Assembly (NCBI GenBank): GCA_030913385.1
Contig: CP133159.1
Location: 1,944,584-2,008,583 of the forward strand
From: Cytophagaceae bacterium ABcell3
GTDB taxonomy: Bacteria > Bacteroidota > Bacteroidia > Cytophagales > Cytophagaceae
DNA: 64,000 bases
Direction: 5' to 3'
Below the pieces are notes generated by a model that worked only from the letters and a program-made list of their open reading frames with translations, was not told where the DNA came from and ran no database searches. Position numbers and translations under genes: made by a program. How positions within the stretch are numbered: position 1 is the stretch's first letter; each line of letters opens with the position of its first letter. This document shows, in pieces, positions 51,729 to 60,480 of the stretch.

Positions 51729-53234
51729 ATGTCATCAGGCCTTATATTATCTGTCATATTTATATACTTTGCCGTTCTTTTGGCGATCTCCTGGATTACC
51801 AGCAGAAATGCAGACTCCGAATCTTTTTTTGTTGCTAACCGGCAGGCACCTTGGTATCTAGTGGCTTTTGGTATGATTGGTACTTCGCTTTCTGGAGTAA
51901 CCTTTATATCTGTGCCAGGTGCCGTAGGGGCTATGGCAGGTGATGAGATTAAAGGTTTTGCATACTTTCAGCTTGTCCTTGGCTATGTGGTGGGGTATTT
52001 CGTTATTGCTACTGTTTTGATGCCTTTGTATTATCGCTTAAACCTTATTTCCATATACTCTTACCTGGAAGACCGTTTTGGGTATTGGGCATATAAAACC
52101 GGATCTTTTTTCTTTTTGGTTTCTAGGGCTGTAGGTTCTTCGCTTCGACTTTATTTAGCGGCAATGGTACTTCACTTATTCCTTTTCGAAGCATGGGGAG
52201 TCCCTTTTGTTGTTACTGTGGCTATTACTATTCTTCTTATTTGGCTGTATACTTTTAAAGGGGGCATCAAAACGATTGTATGGACGGATACTTTTCAAAC
52301 TTTCTTTTTGGTAACGGCCGTACTGATAAGTGTTTATATGATATCTGACCACTTGGGGTGGTCGCTCTTTGAAATGGTAAAGCAGGTAGGGGAAAGTGCT
52401 TACTCCAAAACCTTTTTCACGGAAAGCATTTGGGAAAGCAATAATTTTTTTAAACAGTTTCTGTCTGGGGCGTTTATTGCCTTGGTAATGACTGGACTGG
52501 ACCAGGATCTTATGCAAAAGAACCTTTCTTGCCGTAACCTAAAAGATGCGCAGAAGAATATGTTGTGGTTTACCGTATGTATGGTTTTTGTAAACCTGCT
52601 GTTCTTGACCCTAGGTGCTATGTTGTATATTTACGCTACGAGCCAGAACATTGCCATTCCTGCTGATACCGATGAATTATACCCAATGTTGGCCTTAAAT
52701 CACTTTGGCATTGTCGTGGGTATTTTCTTTTTGTTGGGTATAACAGCCTCTACTTATGCAAGCTCTGATTCTGCGCTTGCGGCACTAACGACTTCTTTCT
52801 GCATAGATTTTCTAAACTTTAAAAGTAAGCCTGAAAGTGTCAAGCAGAAGCAAAAAACCTTAGTCCATATTGGTTTTTCGCTGTTATTCTTGCTTATTAT
52901 TGTGGTCGTTTATGAAATAGGGGAGAAGTCCGTCATCCATATGGTGCTTAAAGCCGCTAGCTATACTTATGGCCCTTTGCTTGGTTTATTTGCTTTTGGC
53001 GTCCTTTCCAAACGTAAAGTTCGTGACAAGTTTATTCCACTTGTCTGTGTTTTAGCGCCTTTAGCGACATTTTTCCTGACTATGGCTATTGAAAGCAATA
53101 CACGTTACCAGTTTGCTTACGAAAACCTTATCATTAATGGATTTATTTGCTTTTTAGGATTATTGGCATGCTCTTATTCTCCTAATACCAAGGTTGATGA
53201 AAAGGTAGACACAGTTAAGGAAAAGTTAGTTTAG
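51729..53234 (+). CDS. Sodium:solute symporter (SSS family)
   Basis: 501 residues and thirteen likely membrane helices. Family marks: ESFFVANRQAPWYLVAFGMIGTSLSGVTFISVPG (the unwound helix 1 that holds Na+), WTDTFQTFFLVTAVL, FIALVMTGLDQDLMQKNLSCRNLKDAQKNM, and the second Na+ site near GITASTYASSDSALAALTTSFC. Substrate is unknown; similar proteins carry sugars, sialic acid or proline. Divergent from clpS with 81 bp between start codons. Confidence 0.92.
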   Translation: MSSGLILSVIFIYFAVLLAISWITSRNADSESFFVANRQAPWYLVAFGMIGTSLSGVTFISVPGAVGAMAGDEIKGFAYFQLVLGYVVGYFVIATVLMPLYYRLNLISIYSYLEDRFGYWAYKTGSFFFLVSRAVGSSLRLYLAAMVLHLFLFEAWGVPFVVTVAITILLIWLYTFKGGIKTIVWTDTFQTFFLVTAVLISVYMISDHLGWSLFEMVKQVGESAYSKTFFTESIWESNNFFKQFLSGAFIALVMTGLDQDLMQKNLSCRNLKDAQKNMLWFTVCMVFVNLLFLTLGAMLYIYATSQNIAIPADTDELYPMLALNHFGIVVGIFFLLGITASTYASSDSALAALTTSFCIDFLNFKSKPESVKQKQKTLVHIGFSLLFLLIIVVVYEIGEKSVIHMVLKAASYTYGPLLGLFAFGVLSKRKVRDKFIPLVCVLAPLATFFLTMAIESNTRYQFAYENLIINGFICFLGLLACSYSPNTKVDEKVDTVKEKLV

Positions 53235-53250
53235 CAGATTTGATAAATGG

Positions 53251-53592
53251 TCACAATAGCTCTTTTGCCGGATCCCAAAAGACGCTGTCAAAATCCATGA
53301 TTTGGCTATTTTTGACCTTTATCCCTTCTTGTTCCAGTTTTTCCTGCATTTCGTTTGGTGTAGAAAAGTGCATTTTGCCGGATAGTAATCCTTGCCTATT
53401 GACAACGCGGTGCGCAGGGACTTCTTCCATGCTCGATGCGGCATTCATAGCCCACCCTACGATTCTGGCACTTTTTACTGCGCCTAAATATTTGGCTATG
53501 GAACCGTAGGAGGTGACCCGTCCAGGTGGTATAAGTTTCACGACTTCATATACCTGCTCAAAAAAGTCAGCAGTCTTTATAGATACTCCCAT
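53251..53592 (-). CDS. Alkyltransferase-like protein (ATL), MGMT fold without the acceptor Cys
   Basis: 113 residues with the DNA-binding half of O6-alkylguanine-DNA alkyltransferase: FFEQVYEVVKLIPPGRVTSYGSIAKYLG, ARIVGWAMNAA, then VPAHRVVN. The acceptor Cys of PCHRV is replaced by Ala60, so it cannot take up the alkyl group itself. ATL proteins bind alkylated bases and flag them for nucleotide excision repair. It overlaps the preceding MEKHLA-domain gene by 16 bp on the same strand. Confidence 0.92.
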   Translation of the reverse strand: MGVSIKTADFFEQVYEVVKLIPPGRVTSYGSIAKYLGAVKSARIVGWAMNAASSMEEVPAHRVVNRQGLLSGKMHFSTPNEMQEKLEQEGIKVKNSQIMDFDSVFWDPAKELL

Positions 53593-54032
53593 TGGTTAAA
53601 TGTGGCTGCCTGCCCTTTGAAGTTACTTTCATCGTCGTGCAAGTTCCAGATAATGGCATCTGAAATTCTAAACCTTTTACCGTCTTTGGCAATTCTGATA
53701 CCAGAATATTGATCTACATACCCTTTCTCTTGGGCTTGTTTCAAGAATGCTTCTCTTTGCCCTCTTTCCATAGCTTCGGCCGAATACCTTGACGGTAAGC
53801 TAGTAAATTCTTCCCAATTCATCTTCCAGAGATTTAGTGCGCAGTGGTTCGCAAAATTAAATATGGGATCATTTTCGGTATTGTGAGAAACAATCACAAA
53901 AGGTGCATTAAGCATTTGATTTACCAATGATCCCGATGTCGTATCCTCTACTAAAGGGCGGCCTAACAGTTTAGTAAAACTAGTGTTCAGTAAGTTGCAA
54001 TGAGCGTGTAAAACTTCTGGGTCAGGAATCAT
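53577..54032 (-). CDS. MEKHLA-domain (PAS-like) protein
   Basis: 151 residues spanning one MEKHLA domain: PDPEVLHAHCNLLNTSFTKLLGRPL, VIVSHNTENDPIFNFANHCALNLWKMNWEEF, LPSRYSAEAMERGQREAFLKQAQEKGYVDQYSGIRIA, and GKRFRISDAIIWNL. The domain is PAS-related and is known as a C-terminal module in plant HD-ZIP proteins and as a stand-alone bacterial protein. The ligand is unknown. It precedes and overlaps the ATL gene by 16 bp, suggesting that the pair is translated together. Confidence 0.9.
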   Translation of the reverse strand: MIPDPEVLHAHCNLLNTSFTKLLGRPLVEDTTSGSLVNQMLNAPFVIVSHNTENDPIFNFANHCALNLWKMNWEEFTSLPSRYSAEAMERGQREAFLKQAQEKGYVDQYSGIRIAKDGKRFRISDAIIWNLHDDESNFKGQAATFNQWEYL

Positions 54033-54325
54033 TTTTTTGTTTTTTTAGCAATAGAACCAAAACTATGCATGGAAAAGCATGCATGCTCTTGACTTCAAAT
54101 ATACTAATGTTTAGGCTTCCTTGTTTGATTTGACAATGAATATTCATTGCCGTTTTTGCTTTCTGTTGTTTGTCTCAGTGAGTTAATGTTATAGGTTTAA
54201 ATGTATTTTTATATTGATTAGCAGTAGCTTGTGGTCTGATCTGAGGGTTTTCCCTTCGAACTATAGTTATCAACACTATGTTTTTTTATTAGAGGTATAT
54301 ATGTGGAACTAAAAAAGTTGGTATT

Positions 54326-54718
54326 ATGAGATTCATATCCACGCGTGCACACGCTTATATGGACTATATAATCGGTGCATTGTTAATTATAGCGCCTTGG
54401 CTGTTGGGATTTGCAGCAGGTGGCGCTGAAACTATTATTCCAGTAGTTTTAGGTATTGGTACGATTTTATATAGTATGTTTTCAGACCATGAAATGTCCG
54501 CTTCGAGAAAATTGCCTATGAATACCCATCTTTCTATAGATATAGTGGCTGGTATATTCTTGGCCGTTTCTCCTTGGCTGTTTGGGTTTAGCGGACTGGT
54601 TTGGCTGCCACATTTGCTTGTTGGTATTGTTATGCTGCTGGGAGGTATTTTTACTTCTAAAGTGGCTGAGAGTTGCCCAGAGGGGACTCCATGCTATAAT
54701 TATTCGCACTCGCGGTAG
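54326..54718 (+). CDS. SPW-repeat membrane protein
   Basis: 130 residues, four membrane segments in two repeats: ALLIIAPWLLGFAAG and IFLAVSPWLFGFSGL carry the (S/A)PW motif that defines the family. Between them is a charged loop with DHEMSASRKLPMNTHLSID. The C-terminus has two Cys (SCPEGTPC). Function unknown. The 293-bp gap before it holds only a 10-bp palindrome, AACTATAGTT, at 54259. Confidence 0.88.
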   Translation: MRFISTRAHAYMDYIIGALLIIAPWLLGFAAGGAETIIPVVLGIGTILYSMFSDHEMSASRKLPMNTHLSIDIVAGIFLAVSPWLFGFSGLVWLPHLLVGIVMLLGGIFTSKVAESCPEGTPCYNYSHSR

Positions 54719-54855
54719 GTGCGTGCGGCTTATCGCAATGTAGGAGTTTTATGACCTGTTTTGCTTGAGAGAATATGGGGGCTAATGGCTCCCTTTTTTT
54801 ATAACCTTTGCTCTTACACGCTAGTTAATTCTAAAAAAGGCAAAGCAATTTTTAG

Positions 54856-55734
54856 ATGGTTACATATAAGAGAATAAATGAGCTGAGGAGGATTGAGAAA
54901 AAGCGTATATTGTTTTTTTGTTTGCAGTTAGTCCTTTTTGTTGGGTTGGTTTACTTGGAATATGCCCAACCTGGTTTGATAAGATCGGAGTCTTTTCGGC
55001 TAGCTTCTAGTCTAATGTTTTTAATTACCACCTTGTTGCTTGTCTCTATCATACGTATGGTGGTTGTGTATTTTTATGTTAAAAGGAAAAGGCGACATAT
55101 TTCTTATAAGGATAACTTTATAATCGGGATCAATCAAATTGCTTCGCTTTTGTACTTTTTTACAGGTGTTGTCGCTGTTTTTATCTTTTTCAGGATACAT
55201 CCGGGAGAGATTTTTACCTCCTTAAGTATTTTTGCCGTAGCTCTTACCTTGATATTCAAAGACTATATTTCGAATATGATCAATGGTATGGTGGTAATGT
55301 TTTCGAATCAGCTTGCACTGAATGATTTTGTGAGGATTTCTAATCATACAGGAAAAATTATTGATATTACACTCAAAAATATAATACTGAAAAGTGAAGA
55401 TGAGAACCTGGTATATATTCCCAATAATACCATTTTTGTTTCAGACGTAGTTAACTTTAGCAAAGGCCGAAATGAAAAAGTGGGGGTTGAGTTTGAGCTA
55501 CCGGCAAATTCCACTAATAATCCAGACGAAATTAATAGCTACCTCCAAGAGAAAGTTTCTAAATATGCAAGCTTTATAAAAGGAGGAAGTGCTTTGCTTA
55601 GGGTGTTGAGAATTAGTAAAGAGTCAATTTGTTTTCGGTTTGAGTTTGTATTGGTTAGGAAAAACCCCCAACTGGAGAGTGAGATGAAAAGTTATATTAA
55701 TGAACAGGTGGTGTACTATATTCAAAAAAAATAA
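54856..55734 (+). CDS. MscS-family mechanosensitive channel
   Basis: 292 residues. Three to four hydrophobic N-terminal helices (FCLQLVLFVGLVYLEYAQPG, ASSLMFLITTLLLVSIIRMVVVYFYV, and SLLYFFTGVVAVFIFF) are followed by the pore-lining helix (SIFAVALTLIFKDYISNMINGMVVMFSNQLALNDFVRI) and a beta-domain (NHTGKIIDITLKNIILKSEDENLVYIPNN). It would release solutes under hypo-osmotic stress. Convergent with the AI-2E-family gene. Confidence 0.92.
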   Translation: MVTYKRINELRRIEKKRILFFCLQLVLFVGLVYLEYAQPGLIRSESFRLASSLMFLITTLLLVSIIRMVVVYFYVKRKRRHISYKDNFIIGINQIASLLYFFTGVVAVFIFFRIHPGEIFTSLSIFAVALTLIFKDYISNMINGMVVMFSNQLALNDFVRISNHTGKIIDITLKNIILKSEDENLVYIPNNTIFVSDVVNFSKGRNEKVGVEFELPANSTNNPDEINSYLQEKVSKYASFIKGGSALLRVLRISKESICFRFEFVLVRKNPQLESEMKSYINEQVVYYIQKK

Positions 55735-55757
55735 TACACCACCCAAAGGGGAGAATG

Positions 55758-56867
55758 TTAACCCTCTGACACTGGTTCGCCGTCAACAAACTCCTTTACT
55801 TCATCAAATACTTTTCTGTCATCATTTTTGCTGAGATTGGTGCTTCCCATAAGTTTGACAATAATTCTTGCATCAGGAAATTGAGCAAGTACTACTTTCA
55901 TTAAAACAAGAAGCGGTACAGATAAAATCATGCCTATAGCTCCCCATAAATAACCCCAAAACATAAGTCCTGCGAGTACTGTGATAGTGTTTAGGGAAAG
56001 ACTGCTGCCTAGTAAACGGGGTTCAAGGATGTTGCCAAACGACATCTGTATAGTAAGAAGGCAAGTAGACAAAAACATGATGCTTAAAGGGTCTAGCTGA
56101 ACCACACTCAAAAGCAGTGGTGGTATAGTGGCTATTATGGATCCAAATGTGGGGATAAAGTTTAATACAAAAGCTAAGAACCCCCAGAAAAAGTAAAAGT
56201 CAAGACCAAAAACCCAGCACACAAACCCATAGCCTAAACCAGTTAAAAGGCTAACGGCAACTTTAACCTTCATATAAGTGGCAATAGAGTTTTTGACCTC
56301 TTCGAAACCGCTAAGAATTTTGCCTGTTTGTGGCCCTCCTTCTTCCAGATAGCGGATAAACTGCTCATATTTCAAGATACCTCCCATAAATACGATGAGG
56401 TATAAACTGGTCATAAATAGCAAGTTGGTGACGTTTCCTAAAATGACGCCGGTAGACTTTAGAAATGAGCTAAGGGAGAAATATTGGTAGACATAATTGA
56501 TAGCATCTTTATGCTCTATGGTTAAGTTAAACTTGTTGTTGGCCCAGGTTAGGATATCGGTGAGGCTTTCTCTGATCTGTAGAGATAGGTGTGCTTTTTC
56601 CGACATCATCTCGATACCTGTTTGATAGATGACCAACCCAATCAATGCCAAACAAGTCAAGCTTCCTAATGAGATTACTGATAAGCTTAAACCATAAGGC
56701 CAATTTTTTTTTTCAAACCATGCCAGGGCAGGCTGCAAAAGCATAGCCATAAAAAGTGCAAGAAGCAGAGGGATCACAAGTGTGGAAAAGACATTAAGAA
56801 GGTATATGAAAAGAAAGCCTAACAATGCAGTAAGGATATTTTTTATGGTCTTAATGTCGTTTTCCAT
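55758..56867 (-). CDS. AI-2E family transporter (second copy)
   Basis: 369 residues with the family layout: N-terminal helix pair (LTALLGFLFIYLLNVFSTLVIPLLLALFMAMLLQP), a soluble middle (about 70-145), and a membrane half with GFVCWVFGLDFYFFWGFLAFVLNFIPTFGSIIATIPP and MFWGYLWGAIGMILSVPLLVLMK. Substrate unknown. It differs clearly from the paralogue at 17200 and stands as a single gene. Confidence 0.88.
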   Translation of the reverse strand: MENDIKTIKNILTALLGFLFIYLLNVFSTLVIPLLLALFMAMLLQPALAWFEKKNWPYGLSLSVISLGSLTCLALIGLVIYQTGIEMMSEKAHLSLQIRESLTDILTWANNKFNLTIEHKDAINYVYQYFSLSSFLKSTGVILGNVTNLLFMTSLYLIVFMGGILKYEQFIRYLEEGGPQTGKILSGFEEVKNSIATYMKVKVAVSLLTGLGYGFVCWVFGLDFYFFWGFLAFVLNFIPTFGSIIATIPPLLLSVVQLDPLSIMFLSTCLLTIQMSFGNILEPRLLGSSLSLNTITVLAGLMFWGYLWGAIGMILSVPLLVLMKVVLAQFPDARIIVKLMGSTNLSKNDDRKVFDEVKEFVDGEPVSEG

Positions 56868-56989
56868 TTAGAAAAAAGTTTTGGGTTTCTAATCTAACAA
56901 AAAAATAATCATAAAATATTAAATTTTATAAGGAAAACGCTTTTCGTTCAGCTTTTATGATTAATTCGGGAAAAATCCGGCAACTATGT

Positions 56990-56997
56990 TATATTTG
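56990..56997 (+). promoter_or_regulatory. Candidate -7 box
   Basis: TATATTTG matches TAnnTTTG. It overlaps an upstream in-frame ATG at 56986, which argues that the downstream ATG at 57028 is the true start of the next gene. Confidence 0.4.
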
Positions 56998-57027
56998 CGT
57001 CTATCTGAAATTAATAAATCTGGTCAT

Positions 57028-57240
57028 ATGATACCTGTTGAAAAACATACTATTATTAAGCCTGGCGATGTGCTTGTCCAGCCTAAGAGCAACGAAAAAT
57101 GGAAAGTCACTAAAGTAGAGGGCCAGAAGTTTTTTGTGACTAACCTTCAGTCTCAAAAAGAAGGTTTTGTGGAAAAGAATGAAATATGCATTGATCCACG
57201 CTGGCATATGGAAATAGGCGATGGTAGGGGATATTGGTAA
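57028..57240 (+). CDS. Small protein of unknown function
   Basis: 70 residues from ATG at 57028 (MIPVEKHTIIKPGDVLVQPK). The stretch KWKVTKVEGQKFFVTNLQSQKEGFVEKNEI has the alternating hydrophobic pattern of a small SH3-like or KOW-like barrel. No family is recognised. The in-frame ATG at 56986 would lie on top of a promoter-like box. addA follows 78 bp downstream on its own promoter candidate. Confidence 0.65.
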   Translation: MIPVEKHTIIKPGDVLVQPKSNEKWKVTKVEGQKFFVTNLQSQKEGFVEKNEICIDPRWHMEIGDGRGYW

Positions 57241-57305
57241 TCCCCTGCTTTTACTTATTCTTATAAACCCTCTTTACTTCGCAGATAGGCTGCGTTCTTT
57301 CCTTT

Positions 57306-57313
57306 TACCTTTG
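57306..57313 (+). promoter_or_regulatory. Candidate -7 box of addA
   Basis: TACCTTTG matches TAnnTTTG. Only five bases separate it from the ATG at 57319. Confidence 0.4.
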
Positions 57314-57318
57314 TCAGC

Positions 57319-60300
57319 ATGTCGCTTACTATTTATAAATCTTCTGCCGGCAGTGGCAAAACTTATAATTTGGCTAGGGAGTATCTGCAAATAGTTATTG
57401 CCAACCCTCGCGCTTATAAAAATGTTCTTGCCATAACCTTTACCAACAAAGCTACCGCTGAGATGAAAAGCCGGATTATTCGCTTTTTATCAGGACTGGC
57501 TGATGGAAAAGAAGAGGTTTTGCCCCTTTCTGAGGCTTTGCAAAAAGCTACTGGCCTTTCTGAAAAAGTGGTGGCTGGTCGGGCGCAAGAGGTCCTTACC
57601 AATATTCTTCACGATTATGGGCGGTTTTCCGCAACCACCATTGACTCGTTTTTTCAATTTGTATTAAAGTCCTTCAGTGCTGAACTCGGGCTTTATATGC
57701 AGTACGATATGGAGTTGGACAATAGCAGAATGATCGAATGGATGGTCGATAACATGCTGTTGTGTACTGAGGACGATAAAGAGCTTGAAGATTGGCTCAA
57801 AAAGTATGTGTATAGGCAAATTGCAGAGGGAAAATCTGTTCCTGGCATTAAACAGTCTTTCGCAAAACTTGCTGGGGAATTGTTCTCTGAAAATTTTTTC
57901 CGCATCACTTCTGCTGTTTCCTTTCAGGAAAACCTGGATTTATCTTTTTTCAATCAAGTAATTGCACGTTTAAATGCCTACAGGAGTGAAATTAAAACTC
58001 AATTTAGACAATGTGGCAAAGAGGCTTTGGATACTTGTCTCCAACATAACTTATGTGCCAAAGATTTTTTTCAGTCCTCAAGGGGCGTGTATAAGTTCTT
58101 TGAAAACTTACAGAATTTTGAAGATGCCATAGGTATGAACAGTTATGTTCAGCAATGTCTTGAAGATCCAGAAAAATGGGTTGGCGCGAAGCACAAAAGC
58201 CGCAATCTAATCATGCCATTGGTTTATGAGCAATTATACCCTAAACTTCAAGAGGCCAATGAGCTGATGCAAGAGTTTTACCAGCATTTCCTTACTGCCG
58301 GTGAAATTTTAAAGAATATTTATGTCTTTGGGGTGTTGAATTACCTCGATGAAATGAAGAAGGAGTATATCGCTGAGTTCAGGCAAATTACGCCTTGGGA
58401 AACCTTGGGTTACATCAACGATATCATTAAAGATGCCGAGGATGCTCCTTTTGTTTTTGAGAAAACCGGCACTTATATCAAGCATATGCTGATTGATGAA
58501 GCGCAAGACACTTCTATGGTGCAATGGGCAAGCTTAAGGCCATTGGTAGAAAATGTATTGGCAGGAAATGGAAGGGTGGTTATTGTAGGAGATGTGAAGC
58601 AGTCCATTTATCGTTGGCGTGGTGGGGACTTAAGTCTTCTTATGAACCAGATTGAAGATGAACTGGTCGTTTTTAATCCTGAAAGTCAGGTTTTAAATAC
58701 GAATTGGAGAAGTTGTAAAAATATAATAGAATTTAATAACAGCCTTTATGACCAGTTGGGAATGTTTTCATCTTACCCATGGAAAAAACTTGCCAAGGTT
58801 TATGAAGGGCATAGGCAATATTGCAAGCCAGGTGCTCCAGATAAGGGATATGTGGAAGTAGGTTTTCTTGACGATGATAAAGAAAATGGTGGATGGAAGG
58901 CAAAGGCGGCTGAATTGACTATAGAAACCATCGATGATTTAAGGAACCGTAATTTTAGATTTAAAGATATAGGCATCGTTATTCGTAAAAATAGCGAAGG
59001 GGTGCTGCTGGCATCTATTTTAAAAGAGGCTGGCATTCCTTTTATTTCATCAGAAAGTCTTTTTGTTCAAAATGCACCTGTAGTACAGTTTATAGTGGCG
59101 ATTTTGAAACTTTCGGCAGATAACAACGACGGTGTTTCGGCAAATTTAGCTGCAAAATTTTCTGCCGAGCTCAAAGGGGTAGGTATTTATGATGGTATAG
59201 GCTTGGTAGGAATAGAAGTCGTTAGTGGCCAAGTATTTAAGGTTGCTGAACATATACGGCCTATGAATATTTATGAGGCTGTAGAATATCTTATTAAAAT
59301 ATTTGCACTTGAACATGAAGCACCCGCTTACTTACAGCGTTTTCAAGATTTAGCGCTTGAGTATCTCAACAAACAGGGGACAGATATATATGGCTTTGTA
59401 AAATGGTGGGACGAGGAAATTGAAAGTGGTAAATATTCCGTGATTGTTCCAGAGGGAGAAGATGCTGTTCAAATTGTCACGATACATAAATCTAAAGGGC
59501 TCGAGTACCCGGTAGTCATTCTGCCATTTGCCTGCTGGCCCACCCAGCCTAAGTCAGGATCTGTATTTTGGACCGTGGTGCCAGAACCTGAAAGGTATGG
59601 CATACCTTATGTGCCACTTTCTGCCGGAAAAGAGCTAATGAACAGTGCTTTTGCGGAACAATACGGGCAAGAGTGGGAGAATAACTTTACAGACGAAGTC
59701 AATAGCCTCTATGTGGCTACAACCAGAGCTGAAAAGGAACTATACCTTTTTACATTAAAACCCAACAAGGAAGGGCTGCCTGAATATGATACGTTCAATG
59801 ATTTGAATGTTTTTCTGTACCAAGCATGCAAAAATTTTGAAGTGGGAGAATTTGTTGACGATTTTTATAGCAGAGGGGAGAAATTGGAAGAGGAAGCACA
59901 GGTTACTACGGAAGATTCTGCGCAAGCAAAACTTAATAGTTATCCCGCAAAAGGTTTAATGCCACTTTCTGTGGCTGAAAGTGAAAAAGCTGTTTCGGCA
60001 GCGGTTGCCAAAGGCCTTTTGCTTCATAAGGTCCTCGAAAATATAAACAGCCATGCAGATATCAATCGCGCCGTACGTTCTGCTGTCGACGAAGGACTTT
60101 TTCAGTTGGAAGAGCAGGAGGCCTTTGTTGCCCATCTTGATGAACTATTAAATGCTGACAGCCATTTGCAAGAATGGTTTTCTGACGATCAGCAGTGGCG
60201 CAACTATCGGGAGCGAGAACTATACGATGCCCAAAATGACAAGATATACCGACCAGATAGAATTATGACTAGAGGTAACAAGGTTGTGGTACTGGATTAT

Positions 60301-60471
60301 AAAGTAAGTTTTATGGATGAAGAGGGGGGAGATGAAGGAGTAGAGAGCTTGTTGTTGGATAGGTATAAGCGGCAGATGGACAAATATGCTGGCTTGTTGC
60401 AACGTTGTGGGTTTGCCCATGTGGAAACATACTTGTTGTTTACTGAAGATAAAAAACTTCTGAAGGTTTAA
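57319..60471 (+). CDS. addA: AddA-like helicase-nuclease (UvrD/RecB family)
   Basis: 1050 residues. SF1A helicase motifs: Walker A SSAGSGKT with Lys14, LAITFTNKATAEMKSR, DEAQD at 393-397, VGDVKQSIYRWRGGD, IVTIHKSKGLEYPVV, LYVATTRAEKELYLF. The C-terminal 130 residues form a RecB-type nuclease (GLLLHKVLENINS; PDRIM; LDYKVS with Asp993 and Lys995; KRQMDKYAGLL). Together with AddB it resects double-strand breaks for RecA. Nine bp separate it from addB. The candidate promoter is close enough to the ATG for a leaderless message. Confidence 0.94.
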   Translation: MSLTIYKSSAGSGKTYNLAREYLQIVIANPRAYKNVLAITFTNKATAEMKSRIIRFLSGLADGKEEVLPLSEALQKATGLSEKVVAGRAQEVLTNILHDYGRFSATTIDSFFQFVLKSFSAELGLYMQYDMELDNSRMIEWMVDNMLLCTEDDKELEDWLKKYVYRQIAEGKSVPGIKQSFAKLAGELFSENFFRITSAVSFQENLDLSFFNQVIARLNAYRSEIKTQFRQCGKEALDTCLQHNLCAKDFFQSSRGVYKFFENLQNFEDAIGMNSYVQQCLEDPEKWVGAKHKSRNLIMPLVYEQLYPKLQEANELMQEFYQHFLTAGEILKNIYVFGVLNYLDEMKKEYIAEFRQITPWETLGYINDIIKDAEDAPFVFEKTGTYIKHMLIDEAQDTSMVQWASLRPLVENVLAGNGRVVIVGDVKQSIYRWRGGDLSLLMNQIEDELVVFNPESQVLNTNWRSCKNIIEFNNSLYDQLGMFSSYPWKKLAKVYEGHRQYCKPGAPDKGYVEVGFLDDDKENGGWKAKAAELTIETIDDLRNRNFRFKDIGIVIRKNSEGVLLASILKEAGIPFISSESLFVQNAPVVQFIVAILKLSADNNDGVSANLAAKFSAELKGVGIYDGIGLVGIEVVSGQVFKVAEHIRPMNIYEAVEYLIKIFALEHEAPAYLQRFQDLALEYLNKQGTDIYGFVKWWDEEIESGKYSVIVPEGEDAVQIVTIHKSKGLEYPVVILPFACWPTQPKSGSVFWTVVPEPERYGIPYVPLSAGKELMNSAFAEQYGQEWENNFTDEVNSLYVATTRAEKELYLFTLKPNKEGLPEYDTFNDLNVFLYQACKNFEVGEFVDDFYSRGEKLEEEAQVTTEDSAQAKLNSYPAKGLMPLSVAESEKAVSAAVAKGLLLHKVLENINSHADINRAVRSAVDEGLFQLEEQEAFVAHLDELLNADSHLQEWFSDDQQWRNYRERELYDAQNDKIYRPDRIMTRGNKVVVLDYKVSFMDEEGGDEGVESLLLDRYKRQMDKYAGLLQRCGFAHVETYLLFTEDKKLLKV

Positions 60472-60480
60472 TGTAGCGTT

